Origin: Streptomyces sp. NBC_01716
Lineage (GTDB): Bacteria; Actinomycetota; Actinomycetes; Streptomycetales; Streptomycetaceae
Assembly: GCF_036248275.1 (NCBI RefSeq)
Contig: NZ_CP109181.1
Coordinates: 8,556,001 to 8,620,000, forward strand
DNA: 64,000 bases
Direction: 5' to 3'
The notes under the pieces were generated by a model. It did not search any database. It was not told where the DNA came from and worked only from the letters and a program-made list of their open reading frames with translations. Made by a program: the position numbers and the translations under genes. Shown one piece after another: positions 8,153 through 18,068 of the stretch (position 1 is the stretch's first letter; every line of letters starts with the position of its first letter).

Positions 8153-9061
8153 ATGGCCACCACAACCGTACCGACCAAGGCCCCTGGCAGAGGCGACCGT
8201 TGGGCCGGTCCGGGGATGCTGTTGCCCTTCTCCCTGTTCTATCTGCTCTTTCTGGTGGGGCCGCTGATCTACACCGTCGTGGCCGGTTTCTTCGACACCA
8301 GCCTGCTCAAGGCAGGGCTCGGCGACTTCGCCGGGCTCTCCAACTACACGGCCGTGCTGGGCGACGACGAGTTCTGGCGTACGCTCCAGAACACCCTGTG
8401 GTTCACCGTACTGACGACCGTCCCCCTGGTGCTGCTCAGTTTGGCGCTGGCGATCCTCGCCGACCGCATCGTCCGCGGGCGCTGGTTCTTCCGCTTCGCC
8501 TTCTTCGCACCGTTCGTGCTGCCGTCGGCGGTCGTCGCGCTGATGTTCACCTTCATGTACGCCGATCAGGTGGGCCTCGCCCAACAGGTCACGCGGTGGA
8601 TCGGTGTGGACACCCCGCCGTCCTTCCTCGGTGATCCGGACTGGGCGATGATCTCCATCGCCGCAGCCACCGTGTGGTGGACACTCGGCTTCAACTTCGT
8701 CCTGTACCTCGCTGGTCTGCAGGACATCCCACGTTCCGTGCACGAGGCCGCGGCCATCGACGGAGCCGGGCCCTGGCAGCGCATCCGCCATGTGATCGTG
8801 CCGATGCTCGGCCGCACCACGACCCTCGTCACGGTCCTCCAGGTGATCGCCTCCCTGAAGGTCTTCGACCAGATCTACATGCTGACCAACGGCGGCCCCG
8901 ACGGAAGCACCCGCTCCTCACTCCAGCTCATCTACGACACAGGCTTCGTCGAGGGCCGCGTCGGCTACGCATCGACCGTCTCGCTGCTGCTCTTCGTGGT
9001 GATCCTGCTGGTCTCGCTCGTCTGGTTCGCCCTCGTACGCCGTGCCGAGAAGGAGCGCTGA
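8153..9061 (+). CDS. ABC sugar transporter permease, MalF type
   Basis: A 302-residue integral membrane protein with about six transmembrane helices, the first at residues about 20-45 (MLLPFSLFYLLFLVGPLIYT). The EAA loop that contacts the ATPase is clear (VHEAAAIDGAGPWQRIRHV, about 198-216). It is the first of the two permease subunits and is separated from the second by two bases, so the two are probably co-translated. It forms the inner-membrane channel for the sugar delivered by the upstream binding protein. Confidence 0.93.
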   Translation: MATTTVPTKAPGRGDRWAGPGMLLPFSLFYLLFLVGPLIYTVVAGFFDTSLLKAGLGDFAGLSNYTAVLGDDEFWRTLQNTLWFTVLTTVPLVLLSLALAILADRIVRGRWFFRFAFFAPFVLPSAVVALMFTFMYADQVGLAQQVTRWIGVDTPPSFLGDPDWAMISIAAATVWWTLGFNFVLYLAGLQDIPRSVHEAAAIDGAGPWQRIRHVIVPMLGRTTTLVTVLQVIASLKVFDQIYMLTNGGPDGSTRSSLQLIYDTGFVEGRVGYASTVSLLLFVVILLVSLVWFALVRRAEKER

Positions 9062-9063
9062 TC

Positions 9064-9951
9064 ATGACCGCCGTCGCCACACCGCCCGTGAGCGAGCAGG
9101 GGACACCTCTGGCGGAGCCGTCGCAGAAGTACGACGCCGAGCGCCTGTTCAACCGAGTGGCTCTGGGAGCTCTCATCGCCTTCGCGGTGCTGTGGCTGGT
9201 GCCCCTCGCCTGGGCACTCGCCACCTCGATCCGGCCCGCGCAGGAAGTCATCACCGACCCCACCAACTGGTTCACCGCCCGCCCCACACTCGCGGCGTAC
9301 CAGGACATCTTCGAGGCGGGAAAGCTGCCCTACTGGTACGCGAACAGCCTCATCACCTCGACCCTGACGACCGTGCTCACGGTCATGGCCGCGTCGCTCG
9401 CCGCCTTCGCACTCTCCCAGACCCGCTTCAGAGCGCGCCGCGCCGCCTTCATGCTGCTCCTCGCCGGGATCATGATCCCGGGACAGGTCCTCATGATCCC
9501 CCAATTCCTGGCACTCCAGGCGGCGGGCCTGCTCAACACCTACTGGGGAGTCGTACTGCCCCAAGTCCCCAATGTCGTCGCCGTTTTCGTCTTCAAGCAG
9601 TTCTTCGACGGCATTCCCCGGGAACTGGTCGACGCGGCACGCGCGGACGGCGCGTCCTGGCTGCGTACGTACCGACAGATCGTCATGCCCATCTCGCGTC
9701 CGGTGATCTCCGCGGTCACGATCTTCGTGTTCGTCGGGGTCTGGAACAACTTCCTGTGGCCCCTCCTGGTCGTCACCGACCCGGAGATGATGACTCTCCC
9801 CGTCGGGCTGACCTCCGTCCAGGACGTCTTCGGCGCGCCCTACGCCCAGTTGATGGCCTCCGCCGTGCTCGGCGCCATCCCACTCATCACGGTGTTCCTG
9901 CTGTTCCAGCGCCGCATCGTCGAAGGCATCGCCGGCACCGGCCTCAAGTAG
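9064..9951 (+). CDS. ABC sugar transporter permease, MalG type
   Basis: A 295-residue permease with a soluble N-terminal tail (to about residue 30) and six predicted transmembrane helices. The EAA loop reads ELVDAARADGASWLRTYRQI (about 183-202), the MalG form, followed by a Trp-rich segment (NNFLWPLLVV). The stop is 45 bp before the GH51 gene. It pairs with the MalF-type permease to form the translocation pore. Confidence 0.93.
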   Translation: MTAVATPPVSEQGTPLAEPSQKYDAERLFNRVALGALIAFAVLWLVPLAWALATSIRPAQEVITDPTNWFTARPTLAAYQDIFEAGKLPYWYANSLITSTLTTVLTVMAASLAAFALSQTRFRARRAAFMLLLAGIMIPGQVLMIPQFLALQAAGLLNTYWGVVLPQVPNVVAVFVFKQFFDGIPRELVDAARADGASWLRTYRQIVMPISRPVISAVTIFVFVGVWNNFLWPLLVVTDPEMMTLPVGLTSVQDVFGAPYAQLMASAVLGAIPLITVFLLFQRRIVEGIAGTGLK

Positions 9952-9996
9952 ACCCACCCGCACGCCTGTTCATAGCCCCCCGAGAAAGGCTCCAGC

Positions 9997-11514
9997 ATGC
10001 CGCACACCGCACGGTTCACCGTCGACCCCCAGTTCGTCATCGGGGAGGTGGACCCGCGCCTGTACGGATCGTTCGTCGAGCACATGGGCCGCTGCGTCTA
10101 CACAGGCATCTACGAGCCGGAGCACCCCACGGCGGACGCAGCCGGCTTCCGGACCGACGTCGCGGACCTCGTACGGGAACTGGGCACGGGCCTGGTCCGC
10201 TACCCCGGAGGCAACTTCGTCTCCGGCTACCACTGGGAGGACGGGGTCGGTCCCGCCTCCGAGCGGCCGCGCCGGCTCGACCTGGCGTGGCGCTCCATCG
10301 AGACCAACCATGTGGGCACCAACGAGTTCCTCACCTGGGCCCGGCAGCTCGGTCTCGACCCGATGATGGCGGTCAACCTCGGCACCCGCGGCATCGACGC
10401 GGCCCGCGCCCTGGTGGAGTACTGCAATCAGCCCGGCGGTACCGCCTGGTCCGATCTGCGGATCAAGCACGGCGTGACCGAGCCGCACGGGGTCAAACTG
10501 TGGTGCCTCGGCAACGAGATGGACGGCCCCTGGCAGACCGGCCACAAGACCGCCACCGAGTACGGACGGCTCGCGGCCGAGACAGGCAAAGCGATGCGGC
10601 AGGTCGACCCGTCCATCGAGCTGGTCGCCTGCGGCAGTTCCAACGCGGCCATGCCGACCTTCGGCACCTGGGAGCGCGAGGTCCTGGAGCAGACGTACGA
10701 CGAGGTCGACTACCTCTCCCTGCACGCCTATTACGAGGAGTTCGACGGCGACCGCGCCAGCTTCCTCGCCTCCGGCGCGCACATGGACCAGTACATCCGC
10801 GATGTGGTCGCCACCGCCGACCACGTACGTGCCTCGCGCCGCGCCAAGAAGCACATCAGGCTCTCGTTCGACGAGTGGAATGTCTGGTACGCCGCCCGCT
10901 TCGTCGGCGAGCGGAACCTCGAAACCGCCGAGACCCCCCGCCTGATCGAGGACACCTACAGTGTGACCGACGCCGTCGTCGTCGGCTCGCTGCTCATCAC
11001 GCTCCTCCGCAACGCCGACCGGGTGGCCATCGCGTGCCTCGCCCAGCTGGTCAACGTCATCGCTCCGATCCGTAGCGAGCCGGGCGGCCCGAGCTGGCGA
11101 CAGACGATCTTCCACCCGTTCGCCCAGGCGGCCCGCTTCGCTACGGGACAGGTTCTGCGCACCGAGATCACCGGGTCCCTCATCGACACGCGGCGACACG
11201 GGGACGTATCGGCGCTCGACACGGCGGTGACGTACGAGGAGGAGAGCGGCGCGCTCACCGTTCTCGCCGTCAACCGCGGCCAGGAACAGTCGCTGCGCCT
11301 GCGGGCGGAGTTGCGTGGTGCGCTGTCCGGATACCGAGTACTGGAGCACCTCGTCCTCGCCGACCAGGACCCGGACGCCGTGAACACCGAGGCCGAGCCG
11401 CACCGCGTGACGCCGCGCACCGGGGGCGGAGCCCAGGTCTCAGCCGACGGCACGCTTGAGGCGGAACTGGCCCCGGTCTCCTGGAACGTCATCCGCCTGA
11501 CCCCTGCCGGGTGA
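9997..11514 (+). CDS. GH51 alpha-L-arabinofuranosidase
   Basis: A 505-residue family GH51 enzyme that removes terminal alpha-L-arabinofuranosyl groups from arabinan or arabinoxylan oligosaccharides. The (beta/alpha)8 barrel has the acid/base Glu174 in CLGNEMDGPWQ and the nucleophile Glu293 in SFDEWNVWY. The C-terminal part (about 385-505) is the beta-sandwich domain. It has no signal peptide, so it acts in the cytoplasm on sugars imported by the upstream transporter, a standard arrangement. The length is normal for the family. It closes the operon and is followed by a small hairpin. Confidence 0.95.
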   Translation: MPHTARFTVDPQFVIGEVDPRLYGSFVEHMGRCVYTGIYEPEHPTADAAGFRTDVADLVRELGTGLVRYPGGNFVSGYHWEDGVGPASERPRRLDLAWRSIETNHVGTNEFLTWARQLGLDPMMAVNLGTRGIDAARALVEYCNQPGGTAWSDLRIKHGVTEPHGVKLWCLGNEMDGPWQTGHKTATEYGRLAAETGKAMRQVDPSIELVACGSSNAAMPTFGTWEREVLEQTYDEVDYLSLHAYYEEFDGDRASFLASGAHMDQYIRDVVATADHVRASRRAKKHIRLSFDEWNVWYAARFVGERNLETAETPRLIEDTYSVTDAVVVGSLLITLLRNADRVAIACLAQLVNVIAPIRSEPGGPSWRQTIFHPFAQAARFATGQVLRTEITGSLIDTRRHGDVSALDTAVTYEEESGALTVLAVNRGQEQSLRLRAELRGALSGYRVLEHLVLADQDPDAVNTEAEPHRVTPRTGGGAQVSADGTLEAELAPVSWNVIRLTPAG

Positions 11515-11533
11515 CACCGCGGCCCTCTGACAA

Positions 11534-11554
11534 GTGACGTTGGCCCGACGTCAC
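11534..11554 (+). terminator. Small hairpin after the arabinofuranosidase operon
   Basis: The arms GTGACGT and ACGTCAC pair around a 7-base loop, 20 bp after the GH51 stop codon. There is no T-run, as is common for actinobacterial terminators. The same palindrome could instead be a protein-binding site. Confidence 0.4.
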
Positions 11555-11595
11555 AGACCGAACGGAGTCAGCCCGTAACCCGATGGGAGTCTCTG

Positions 11596-11790
11596 ATGTC
11601 AGCAAGACCCGTTGGTCGCGCTCGCGGCGGCCTTGGTCACCGCTCAGGCCGGACCGGCCGACGCCGCGACAGGCACCGAGCTGCGCAACGACACCGGTCT
11701 GTACCCCCGGGCCATCGCCGAGCCGGGCGAACAGCTCGGCGTGGGCGGCTTTGCTGTGACCCTTGGGGTAGGTGGCCGCCAGGGCCTTCG
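11596..11790 (+). pseudogene. Stump of a secreted protein gene (signal peptide only)
   Basis: After an ATG at 11597, a second phase reads LVALAAALVTAQAGPADAAT, a typical Sec signal peptide with an Ala-x-Ala cleavage site, then GTELRNDTGLYPRAI. The two phases differ by a frameshift, and coding similarity ends near 11710, where unrelated sequence begins. Given the preceding GH51 gene it may once have encoded a secreted arabinoxylan-active enzyme. That is a guess from position. Confidence 0.4.
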
Positions 11791-11795
11791 CCCGC

Positions 11796-12527
11796 TCACC
11801 GTACGGACACTTGAACAGACCATGTGGCCAGGGAAGCTGGGAGGCGGCGACGGGGCGGATGCCGGTGACGCCGCCCAGGTGCAGAGCCCGCTGGGCAGGG
11901 CTGCTGAACCTGCTGGGGTACAAAGCGGCCTCCGAACCAGACGTCTCCGGCCGTAGACGGGCATCGGCGTGAAGCTGCTCGGTGAGGTCGGGTTCGGTAA
12001 CACCGGCCAGTTCCTAGAAGGGACCCTCGTGCCAGGCTTTCGTCCTCGTCGGAGCGGCGACGCTCCGGGTTAGGCTGGATCAGGACAGTCACCGCAACCT
12101 CGGGCAGCACGAGGATGCCGGACAGGCCATGGACCGAGGCGAGGGTAAGGCGACTGCGCGCCCAGGCAAGATCGTTCAGCACTGCGTCGAAGGCGTCACC
12201 GCCGAGGTGGCCGATCCATTCGACACGGTGGAGCCCTTCATCGACGCGCATGTCCCACTTCGGGTGCCGCAGGGCATGGATCTGCAGGTAGTCACCAACC
12301 CATGACCATGTGGGCCGGCTTGTCGAACACGACAGCGACCTGCCGGGCAGCCCGGGTACCACGCGGGTGGAGCCCGGAGCAAGGAAACCGATGCCGGTGA
12401 TGACCTCCACCCGCTCGATCCGGGCGAACCCCTCGCCGTCCGGCACGCCGTCGACGGCCATCCGTTCCGAAGCGGCCTGGAGGTAGTCCCCCGGGCGAAA
12501 CGCGGTACTCACGTGCGGAACGGTCAT
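11796..12527 (-). CDS. Hypothetical protein, probably decayed at its 3' end
   Basis: The open frame starts at an ATG at 12527 (MTVPHVSTAFRPGDYLQAAS) and stays protein-like to about 12040, with segments such as VEVITGIGFLAPGSTRVVPG and VHGLSGILVLPEVAVTVLI. The last 80 residues are Arg-rich and low in pattern, as expected when a frame runs on through unrelated DNA. Near 11730-11810 the minus strand also reads LFKCPYGERAKALAATYPKG, perhaps a piece of another lost gene. I do not recognise the family. Confidence 0.4.
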   Translation of the reverse strand: MTVPHVSTAFRPGDYLQAASERMAVDGVPDGEGFARIERVEVITGIGFLAPGSTRVVPGLPGRSLSCSTSRPTWSWVGDYLQIHALRHPKWDMRVDEGLHRVEWIGHLGGDAFDAVLNDLAWARSRLTLASVHGLSGILVLPEVAVTVLIQPNPERRRSDEDESLARGSLLGTGRCYRTRPHRAASRRCPSTAGDVWFGGRFVPQQVQQPCPAGSAPGRRHRHPPRRRLPASLATWSVQVSVR

Positions 12528-12694
12528 TCCCTACCCCCGGTGCGCCGGCTCACAGTGCGGCGGTCTGTGATCTCCTCGTGTATACCGCACCGGACCAACA
12601 GCTCCTGCCCGGCCTCGCGAGAGGACCAAGTGCTGTCAGTGCCCGTTGATAACGTGCTTCGTCCAGTCGTGGAGTTCATGAAGGGACGGGGTAC

Positions 12695-13687
12695 GTGCGG
12701 AATGTGACATGCCATCAGGTTGGTGAGCAGCGGTTGGCCGAGGCGCTCGACGACATCGACGGGCGGGCCTACACGCGGTGGCACTCGCTGCGGTACGGCA
12801 GCATCTCGCCGACGCTGATCCGGGCCATGGCGGACGAACTGCTCGACCATGTCGCCGCGCGAACGGTGACGGAGCCGGGGCTCGACGCTGCGGCCGGCAC
12901 GGTCGCCGTCACCGCCGCGGAGTGTGTGCACGGAGTGCTGAGCATCATGTGCTTCCCGGACGGGGACCAGGAACTCCGGTTCCCCCTCGTCGGGGAGCGG
13001 ATCAGCACGGACCCGGACGACGACGAGTTCGGGGACGGGCCCATCACCTTCCGGGACGTCGTCAAGGAGGCGCCCACCGCGCGGACCTGGCTCGACATGT
13101 TCGGGATGTGTGTCGTCAGCGGGCATGTGTGGGACTGGGAGCGGGTCACCGGGCTGCTGCTGCGGGGCGACTACGCGCCCGCCATCCGTGACGGCGTGCC
13201 CTACAACCGGTGCACCTCCGTCTCCGGCCCCGCCGACCTCGCCGCCATGGACGCCCTGTGCCCCTATCTCACCGAGGCGGCCGGGCATCTGCCCCGCGAC
13301 TGGCCTACGGTTCCGCTGCGCAAGCCGGACGCCGGGGAGCGCGCGGAGGCCGCCCGGCGGCTCGACGAAGTCGGTGACGCGTTGAGCGCGGACCAGCGGC
13401 TGCTCCGCGTACTCCTCGACGACGACCAGCACGCCTTCGAGGACGCCCTCGTCGCCCGGCTGGTCGCGTACCGGGAGAGCGTCGAGGCTGATGCCGGTGA
13501 TCCCGCGCCCCGGTCCCTCCTCCCCCTCGGCACCCTCGCCCTGGCCTGCCTCGCCGTCCAGGTCCATGGGTGGGAACTCGATGTCCGGTCCGGGTATCTG
13601 CCGTCCGGTCTGCTGGGATCGCCGGACGCGCTGCGCCGGGCGGCGGAGGGGAACCGGAACAGCTTGGGCTGCTGGGCCGCCAAGTAG
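12695..13687 (+). CDS. Imm49-family immunity protein
   Basis: A 330-residue protein matching the Imm49 family of polymorphic-toxin immunity proteins, common in Streptomyces. Characteristic segments are GRAYTRWHSLRYGSISPTLI near the start, APTARTWLDMFGMCVVSGHV in the middle, then LLLRGDYAPAIRDGVPY and AYLT/YLTEAAGHLPRDWPTV, ending with LAVQVHGWELDVRSGYLP. It should be a cytoplasmic alpha-helical protein that neutralises a partner toxin. No toxin gene adjoins it, so it may be an orphan protecting against toxins of competitors. The start at 12695 is the first that includes the conserved region; no strong ribosome-binding site is visible. Confidence 0.85.
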   Translation: MRNVTCHQVGEQRLAEALDDIDGRAYTRWHSLRYGSISPTLIRAMADELLDHVAARTVTEPGLDAAAGTVAVTAAECVHGVLSIMCFPDGDQELRFPLVGERISTDPDDDEFGDGPITFRDVVKEAPTARTWLDMFGMCVVSGHVWDWERVTGLLLRGDYAPAIRDGVPYNRCTSVSGPADLAAMDALCPYLTEAAGHLPRDWPTVPLRKPDAGERAEAARRLDEVGDALSADQRLLRVLLDDDQHAFEDALVARLVAYRESVEADAGDPAPRSLLPLGTLALACLAVQVHGWELDVRSGYLPSGLLGSPDALRRAAEGNRNSLGCWAAK

Positions 13688-14025
13688 GCCACCCGGGGTG
13701 CGGAGGTGGGCCTGGCCCGGCATCCAGGACATCGTCGTGGAGACGGACTCGCCCCCACCGAGGCAGCGCGTACGTCTGTGCGATAGCAGTCAGCGCCCCG
13801 AGCCGACGAACGGCGTGGCGCCCCCGTCGAGTCGAGCCCGAGGGATCCGCAGGTGCCCTGCGGCATCGGTCTGCCGCTCCTCACGCGAACCTCGGCCCAC
13901 TGGTTCAAGGCGGAGGCGAAGAAGCTCGGCTTCGATCAGAGCCATCTCACCGACCGCACCACCGCACACCACTGCCTGTTCCTCACGCTTCGCGGGCCGA
14001 CGGAGCGGAGCGAAAGGTACCCGCC
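13688..14025. other. Gap with no recognisable intact gene
   Basis: There is one short protein-like stretch on the plus strand near 13858-14010 (LLTRTSAHWFKAEAKKLGFD, then LTDRTTAHHCLFLTLRGPT), but it has no clear start or family. No promoter, repeat or RNA structure stood out. Confidence 0.4.
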
Positions 14026-14470
14026 ATGTCGGCCACCCAGACCAGCAGCCGGGCCCGGACGTACGCCCTCTACACCGGAGCTCCCGCCAGCTCGCGTGCG
14101 AGGTCGTCGCCGGCCTCCCCCGGCGCGCCCCTCTCATCCCCGCTCCCGCCCACCATGAGCAACTCCTCCTCGAGTCCGAGGTGTTCTACTGGGTTCTCGG
14201 CTCCCAGCGGAACTTCTTCGAGTTCCCCTTCGGTATCCAGTACGTGCAGCCCACCGCGGACGGCATCAGGCTCCACCTAGAGAGCAACGCGAGCCTCGAC
14301 AGCCTGCTGGCCGGCCTGCTGCCTGGGCGGGTGAGCGTGGGTACCGGCGACGACGAGATCCACGGCCTCAACGGGTGCCGGATCACGGCACGAAGCGAGC
14401 GCGGCATCGAGCTTCGCCGCCTCGGACAGCCGACAGGATCCGGCTCACCGGACCCTCCCGACGCGCCTTC
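14026..14470 (+). pseudogene. Frameshifted hypothetical Streptomyces protein
   Basis: An ATG at 14026 with GAAAGG upstream begins MSATQTSSRARTYALYTG. The frame then shifts near 14080, continuing RQLACEVVAGLPRRAPLIPA, LLLESEVFYWVLGSQRNFFE and FPFGIQYVQPTADGIRLHLE. The phases join into one plausible protein of about 145 residues, with conserved-looking Trp and Phe residues. I recall similar unnamed actinobacterial proteins but cannot give a function. The 3' end merges into transposase DNA. Confidence 0.45.
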
Positions 14471-14516
14471 CAGAAGGCCGAAGCCGCGCTCGCCGAGCGC
14501 ATCCGTGAGCTTGTCT

Positions 14517-15565
14517 TTAACCTCTGAGGCTGTTGCGCTCGATGATGCTCTCAGTGCGCCTGGTCGTTTTCCCGACGTCATAGTGGGGCGTGGGGCGGCG
14601 GTTCTTCGAACCAAGTGGCCTTCCTGGTCCAGGTATTGAGGGTTTCGGTGCACTGGCCGGACAGTGCAGGTGCGGGCGGAGGTTCCGAAACCCTCGGCGG
14701 ACTCGGGCCGGGGTAAGCCGTGCGGGTTCGGCCGGCTTCTCCCAGGGGCGGCGGAGGTCTGCCGCGGCTTCACGGGTGAGCCGGATCTGGGTGCGGGCGG
14801 CGATGATCAGCCACGTCCAGCGGTCTCCGGCCTCCGGGGGTGCGGAGTTTCGGCCGGGTCCAGCCGAGGGTCTGTTTCATCAGCCGGAAGGTGTACTCGA
14901 CGTCGAACCTGCGCAGGAACGACAGCGGACGTCGACATCCTCGCCGCTCAGCCCGGTGGCCGACGACCACAGCCAGAGGGGCAGCGGGTCTCCACCACCG
15001 GGCAGGCGGTCGACCTGGAGGCGGATCAACGTGCCTTCGATGATGGGGAGTTCATCGGTGTGGTTGATCCAGGCGGAACGGGTGGTCAGCCTCGGGTGGA
15101 TGCGGTCCCAGGCCATCGCGCGGGCGGTGCCGTACCGGTCGGTGACCTGGACCGTCGCCGCATCCGGCTCGCCCCAGGTCTCCGGCTTGGCGAAGTGGAA
15201 CTCCTTGCCGTGCTTCGGCGGTCGCCCGCCCTGGGGATAGGACAGGGCGTACTCCTTGAGTGAGGGCGTCGGCCGTCGCATGACGCGGTCGGAGCGCATA
15301 CGTCCCAGGACCTCGACCGGAAGGCCGTCGAGGAGGTGGGCCATGCGCGGGGCGTCGAAGACGATCAGGATGTCGCGGTCACCCGCGTGCCAGCGGCCCA
15401 TCTCGATCAGGTCCACGACCACCCGGCGGACCTGGGCGGCGGTGACCTCGGCGACGTCGTCGGCCGGACCGAGACGCACGGCGTCCAGGTGCTGGCACCA
15501 CGACGTCCGGCCCGATTCCAGGGCCGCGACGAACGAGTACGGCCAGCCGGGCACGAACTGATGCG
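14517..15565 (-). pseudogene. NF041680-type putative transposase, truncated and frameshifted
   Basis: The minus strand reads from about 15560 (GWPYSFVAALESGRTSWCQH) through DILIVFDAPRMAHLLDGLPV, RPPKHGKEFHFAKPETWGEP and HPRLTTRSAWINHTDELPII. After a frameshift near 14900-14950 it gives RRFDVEYTFRLMKQTLGWTR and ends with TTRRTESIIERNSLRG and a stop. These are the DDE-like blocks of a transposase group common in Streptomyces. About the first 120 residues are missing at the right end, where the sequence joins a GMC oxidoreductase fragment, so an insertion or recombination event probably created both truncations. Confidence 0.75.
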
Positions 15566-15589
15566 AGGTCCGTCCGCTGCGGGGTGCCG

Positions 15590-16554
15590 CCAGTCACGAT
15601 CTGCTGATTGTCGGCGGTGTCCGGCAGACCACCGCGTCGGCATACCTGGACCCGGCACCGGCACGTCCGAATCTCGGCCTGATGACCTCGGTGCTCGTCA
15701 CGGGGATCGACCTCGGCACAGAGCGCTGCCTCGGGGTCAACCTGGTCACTGCCGGCCGTCGGGTCCGGGTCCGGGCCGGGCGCACGGTGCTCGCCGCCGG
15801 CGCCATCGGTACCCCGCACCTGCTGGTGGCTTCCGGGATCGGTCCGGCCGAGCACCTCCCCGACGTCGGGGTCCGGGTCCGGGTGGAGAGCCCGGGCGTC
15901 GGCGCGCGACTGCTCGGCCACATCATCCTGGCCGGGTTGACCGTGCAGGCCGCGCAGCCGCTGCCGCCGCCGTCGGCACATCTCGGTGAGGTCACCCTGC
16001 TGCTCGACAGCGAACCGGGACGGGCCTCGGCCGGCTTCCAGGTCGTGTTCATCCACGTGCCGTTCGCGAACCCCTGGCAGCAAGTCCCCGAGAACGGATT
16101 CACCTTCGGCGTCGGGCACATGCGACCTTCCGGCGTCGGCACGCTGACCCTGCGCAGCACCGGCCCGACGGTCCCACCGGTGCTCGACTTCGGCTATCTG
16201 CGTGAGCCCGACGGCCTGCGCGCCCTGGTCGCCGGAGTCCGCCAGGCCCTCGGCCTGAGCATGATGCCGGCGTTCGACGCCTGGCGCGCCGAGTCGCACG
16301 CCCTCCTGGGCGCGTCCGACGCGGCGGTGGAAGCATTCGTCCGCGAGGCCGTACAGTCCTACGGACACGCGGCAGGCACCTGCCGGATGGGCGTCGGCTC
16401 CACGTCCGTGGTCGATCCGAGGCTGCGAGTGCACGGCGTGGAGGGCCTGTACGTCGCCGACGCGTCGGTGATGCCCACGATCGTCTCGGCCAACACCAAC
16501 GCTGCCACCGTGATGATCGCGGAGAAGGCGGCCGACCTGATCGGAGTGGGATGA
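15590..16554 (+). pseudogene. GMC-family FAD oxidoreductase, C-terminal two thirds only
   Basis: The coding pattern begins abruptly near 15590 (GVRQTTASAYLDPAPARPNL) without a start codon or the N-terminal FAD-binding GxGxxG. It continues through VRAGRTVLAAGAIGTPHLLV, the family's second signature, to the C-terminal domain with SYGHAAGTCRMG holding the catalytic His and the closing FAD contact (VADASVMPTIVSANTNAATV). Intact GMC enzymes (choline or alcohol oxidases and dehydrogenases) have about 500-550 residues; here about 320 remain. Loss of the Rossmann motif makes it non-functional. Confidence 0.8.
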
Positions 16555-16904
16555 GGGCGGCCTGCGATCGCGACTTCCTGCACGGGACGTATCCGAGCCT
16601 GTTCCCGGGGATTGGCGAGCGGGGCGCAGGCCACCCGGACGGACCGGAAGCCGCCGCCCCCACGGGTGCCGTGGCCGCCCCTTGACGCCGGCACCCTGGC
16701 GCGGGACGGTCCTCTTCCGTCCGGCCATCACCGTTGTTGTGTGGCACCCGGACTCCCTCGTCGCCGAAGCCGGCCATGTCCGGGATGCCGTCTCCGGTGA
16801 CGGCGAGGGGCCGCCTCCCGTCGGCCCGGCTTCGTGGCGGCGCCTGTGCCGGGGGCCGGCGTCCCTGATTGAGGGCATGATCCATGACTTGCTAGCCTTC
16901 GGCC
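16555..16904. other. Intergenic stretch with no recognisable gene
   Basis: I see no intact gene, repeat or clear promoter. The sequence is GC-rich and the open frames crossing it have no protein-like pattern. Confidence 0.5.
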
Positions 16905-18068
16905 ATGTTGCGTTTGGATCAGGCGTCGCGCGCCCGCGTCGTAGTGGCGGGGATGGGCGATGCCGGACTTTTGGCGGCCATCAACCTGGTCCGGCATCGA
17001 CGCCTCGTCGACGTGGTGGGTGTCTCCAGCAAGCCGGGCCTGATCAGTGGACAGAGCCTGGGATGGCGACTGGCCCGGCCCGAAGAGTGGGTGACTCGGT
17101 TCAACATCTCCTACGACCGCTTTCGGGTCCTGGACCGCGCGCGCCTGGTGCATGGCTCGCTGACCGGCCTTGATACGGACGCCCGTACGGTCACCGTGAG
17201 GTCGGCTGACGGCACGACGACACGCGAACCGTACGACGCGCTTGTGCTCGCCACAGGCGTGAGTAATGGGTTCTGGCGTCAGCCCGAGTTGCAGGACCAG
17301 AGTGAGATCGACAAGGGGCTGCGCGACATGCACGCCCGGTTCGCCGCCGCTGATTCCATCGCTGTCGTCGGTGGCGGGGCGACAGCGGTGGGCAGCGCCG
17401 CGCAGCTCGCCGAGGCGTTTCCCGCCGCACGGATCGACCTGTATTTCCCCCGAGACCGTGCCCTCACCAGCCATCATCCCGACGTCTGGAACGCGGTGAG
17501 GGCGCGGCTCGAACGGCTCCGCGTTCATCTGTACCCAGGCCACCGTGCAGAGCTGCCGGCCGATCTGTCACCGGCGGCGGGGCCCGTCACCTTCGTCACC
17601 GGCCAGCCCCCCGCCGAGGCAGGACTCGTGCTCTGGGCAGTCGGCCGGGCCCGCCCGAACACCGCGTGGCTGCCCGAGGACCTGCTCGACCCGCACGGAT
17701 ACGTCCGCGTGGGCGCAGACCTGCGAACGCCCGATCACGACCGCATCTGGGCCGTGGGCGACGTAGCAGCCAGCGATTCCCTGCGTGGTTCGGCCCGCAA
17801 CGGAGGCCCCGCATTGGTCGCGCGCAACGTCGTGGCCGCACTGCGTGGAAAACCCGGCCGTGACGTGCAGATCCGGGGGCACGCACAAGGAGCCGTTCTC
17901 GGGCCCCTGCAGGACGGTCTTGAGATCTTCTCCCACGCCGGCCGCCGCTTCCGCATACCTCGTCGACCCTATTTCGCCTTGGAGCGTTACCTGGAAGGCC
18001 CGTTCGTCTACGGCGGGATTCGCCCGGCTTCTTCGCAGGTAGCGGACTCCATGAACCAGGTTCTCTGA
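16905..18068 (+). CDS. FAD/NAD(P)-dependent oxidoreductase, NDH-2-like
   Basis: A 387-residue pyridine-nucleotide-disulphide-type oxidoreductase. The N-terminal FAD-binding motif is slightly unusual (VVVAGMGDAGLLAAINLVRH, about 11-30); the second dinucleotide fold reads SIAVVGGGATAVGSAAQLAE (about 150-169). The C-terminal FAD signature is DHDRIWAVGDVAAS. It lacks the CxxxxC redox pair of disulphide reductases, so it more resembles NADH:quinone or AIF-like enzymes that pass electrons to a quinone or small acceptor. There is no C-terminal membrane anchor. It appears intact between two damaged loci. Confidence 0.85.
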   Translation: MLRLDQASRARVVVAGMGDAGLLAAINLVRHRRLVDVVGVSSKPGLISGQSLGWRLARPEEWVTRFNISYDRFRVLDRARLVHGSLTGLDTDARTVTVRSADGTTTREPYDALVLATGVSNGFWRQPELQDQSEIDKGLRDMHARFAAADSIAVVGGGATAVGSAAQLAEAFPAARIDLYFPRDRALTSHHPDVWNAVRARLERLRVHLYPGHRAELPADLSPAAGPVTFVTGQPPAEAGLVLWAVGRARPNTAWLPEDLLDPHGYVRVGADLRTPDHDRIWAVGDVAASDSLRGSARNGGPALVARNVVAALRGKPGRDVQIRGHAQGAVLGPLQDGLEIFSHAGRRFRIPRRPYFALERYLEGPFVYGGIRPASSQVADSMNQVL

